In this document: piece by piece, positions 58,920 through 59,245 of the stretch | Numbering within the stretch: the stretch's first letter is position 1 | Layout: every line of letters begins with the position of its first letter | DNA from: CAYWPG01 sp964460035 | Lineage (GTDB): Bacteria > Pseudomonadota > Gammaproteobacteria > Nitrococcales > AK92 | Direction of reading: 5' to 3' | DNA length: 59,245 nucleotides | Assembly: GCA_964460035.1 (NCBI GenBank) | Contig: CAYWPG010000021.1 | Location: 1-59,245 of the forward strand | Position numbers and translations under genes: made by a program | Notes under the pieces: model-generated | Database searches by the model: none | Told to the model about the DNA's origin: nothing | Seen by the model: only the letters and a program-made list of their open reading frames with translations

Positions 58920-59245
58920 ATGTCGAGTGTCGCGAAAGAAATACTTCCGGTTAACCTCGAAGACGAAATGAGGCAGTCCTATCTCGATTACGCGATGAGC
59001 GTGATCGTGGGGCGGGCGCTTCCGGACGTGCGCGACGGCCTCAAGCCGGTGCACCGTCGCGTACTGTATGCCATGCGCGAGCTCGGCAACGACTACAACA
59101 AGCCGTACAAGAAATCGGCTCGTGTGGTCGGCGACGTTATCGGTAAGTACCATCCGCACGGCGACTCGGCGGTGTACGACACCATCGTGCGCATGGCGCA
59201 GCCGTTCTCGCTGCGCTACATGCTGGTCGACGGCCAGGGCAACTT
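58920..59245 (+). CDS. gyrA: DNA gyrase subunit A, N-terminal part (cut by the window end)
   Basis: The first 108 codons of gyrase A, the subunit that cuts and rejoins DNA. EILPVNLEDEMRQSYLDYAMSVIVGRALPDVRDGLKPVHRRVLYAM and KKSARVVGDVIGKYHPHGDSAVYDTIVRMAQPFS are almost identical to E. coli GyrA and share its numbering. The quinolone-determining residues are Ser83 and Asp87, the sensitive form. The gene continues beyond base 59245, so the catalytic Tyr is not in view. GAGG lies about 12 bases before the ATG. Confidence 0.97.
   Translation, partial: MSSVAKEILPVNLEDEMRQSYLDYAMSVIVGRALPDVRDGLKPVHRRVLYAMRELGNDYNKPYKKSARVVGDVIGKYHPHGDSAVYDTIVRMAQPFSLRYMLVDGQGN

Noticed and set aside
1..59245. CRISPR arrays, rRNA, prophage or integrative elements
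   Set aside because: No regularly spaced repeats, no rRNA-like sequence, and no integrase, transposase or phage structural genes were seen. Gene content is core chromosomal throughout.

Overview
The window is an ordinary-looking chromosomal segment of a high-GC gammaproteobacterium. Nearly all of it is densely packed housekeeping genes on both strands. I see no rRNA, tRNA, CRISPR array, prophage or intact transposon. The gammaproteobacterial placement rests on gene content and order: smc-zipA-ligA, yciO-trpS-scpA-scpB-rluB, yciI-bolA, gluQ, queF, hslR, rraA, a Lpp-type lipoprotein, and a mupP-ubiG-mtaD-mtnA block running toward gyrA as in Pseudomonas. Using SMC-ScpAB with ZipA, and having RuBisCO-like and PRK-like genes, fits Pseudomonadales, Chromatiales or Nevskiales-type lineages better than enterics. 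I cannot name the genus.

Layout. 1-6.8 kb: glutaredoxin-like protein, a YkuD L,D-transpeptidase with a Lpp-like lipoprotein, tatD, an acyl-CoA ligase-thiD-fdxA operon, and ispG. 6.9-11 kb: TPR lipoprotein, a decayed GST fragment, mazG, phhB, moaC and small membrane proteins. 11-18.5 kb: DUF4382 lipoprotein, a REC-PAS-GGDEF-EAL protein with a damaged EAL site, an endonuclease III relative, ykgJ, cytochrome b561, DUF2218 and tesB. 18.5-24.7 kb: murI, a Q-rich peptidoglycan-binding protein, glutamine-dependent nadE, an isochorismatase-family hydrolase and a patatin. 24.8-27.5 kb: a minus-strand run of PRK-like kinase, RuBisCO-like protein (RLP) and cupin. 27.9-31.1 kb: rraA, CBS protein, hslR and three small exported proteins (two BON). 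31.3-38.1 kb: YheT-like hydrolase, acs, gluQ, aminotransferase, queF. 38.4-46.4 kb: smc-zipA-ligA, then ppiC-bolA-yciI on the opposite strand. 46.8-53.2 kb: yciO-trpS-scpA-scpB-rluB, a lone Ycf46-N-like protein, yciK and a squalene-synthase-like protein. 53.3-59.2 kb: mupP, ubiG, mtaD, mtnA, GST, ppiA and the start of gyrA.

The most coherent pathway is S-adenosylmethionine by-product salvage. MtaD and MtnA (54.8-57.3 kb) would convert methylthioadenosine, via methylthioinosine and methylthioribose-1-phosphate, to methylthioribulose-1-phosphate. The RLP and the overlapping cupin (24.8-26.4 kb) resemble the pair that in Rhodospirillum rubrum turns this into 1-deoxyxylulose-5-phosphate and methanethiol. 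That feeds the MEP isoprenoid pathway, represented here by ispG. The PRK-like kinase upstream of the RLP has no obvious role in that scheme and is the most intriguing loose end.

Other points of interest are several proteins whose folds are intact but whose catalytic residues are missing: the EAL domain, the squalene-synthase-like protein and YciK. All functional statements are homology judgements made by reading the sequence; no searches were run.
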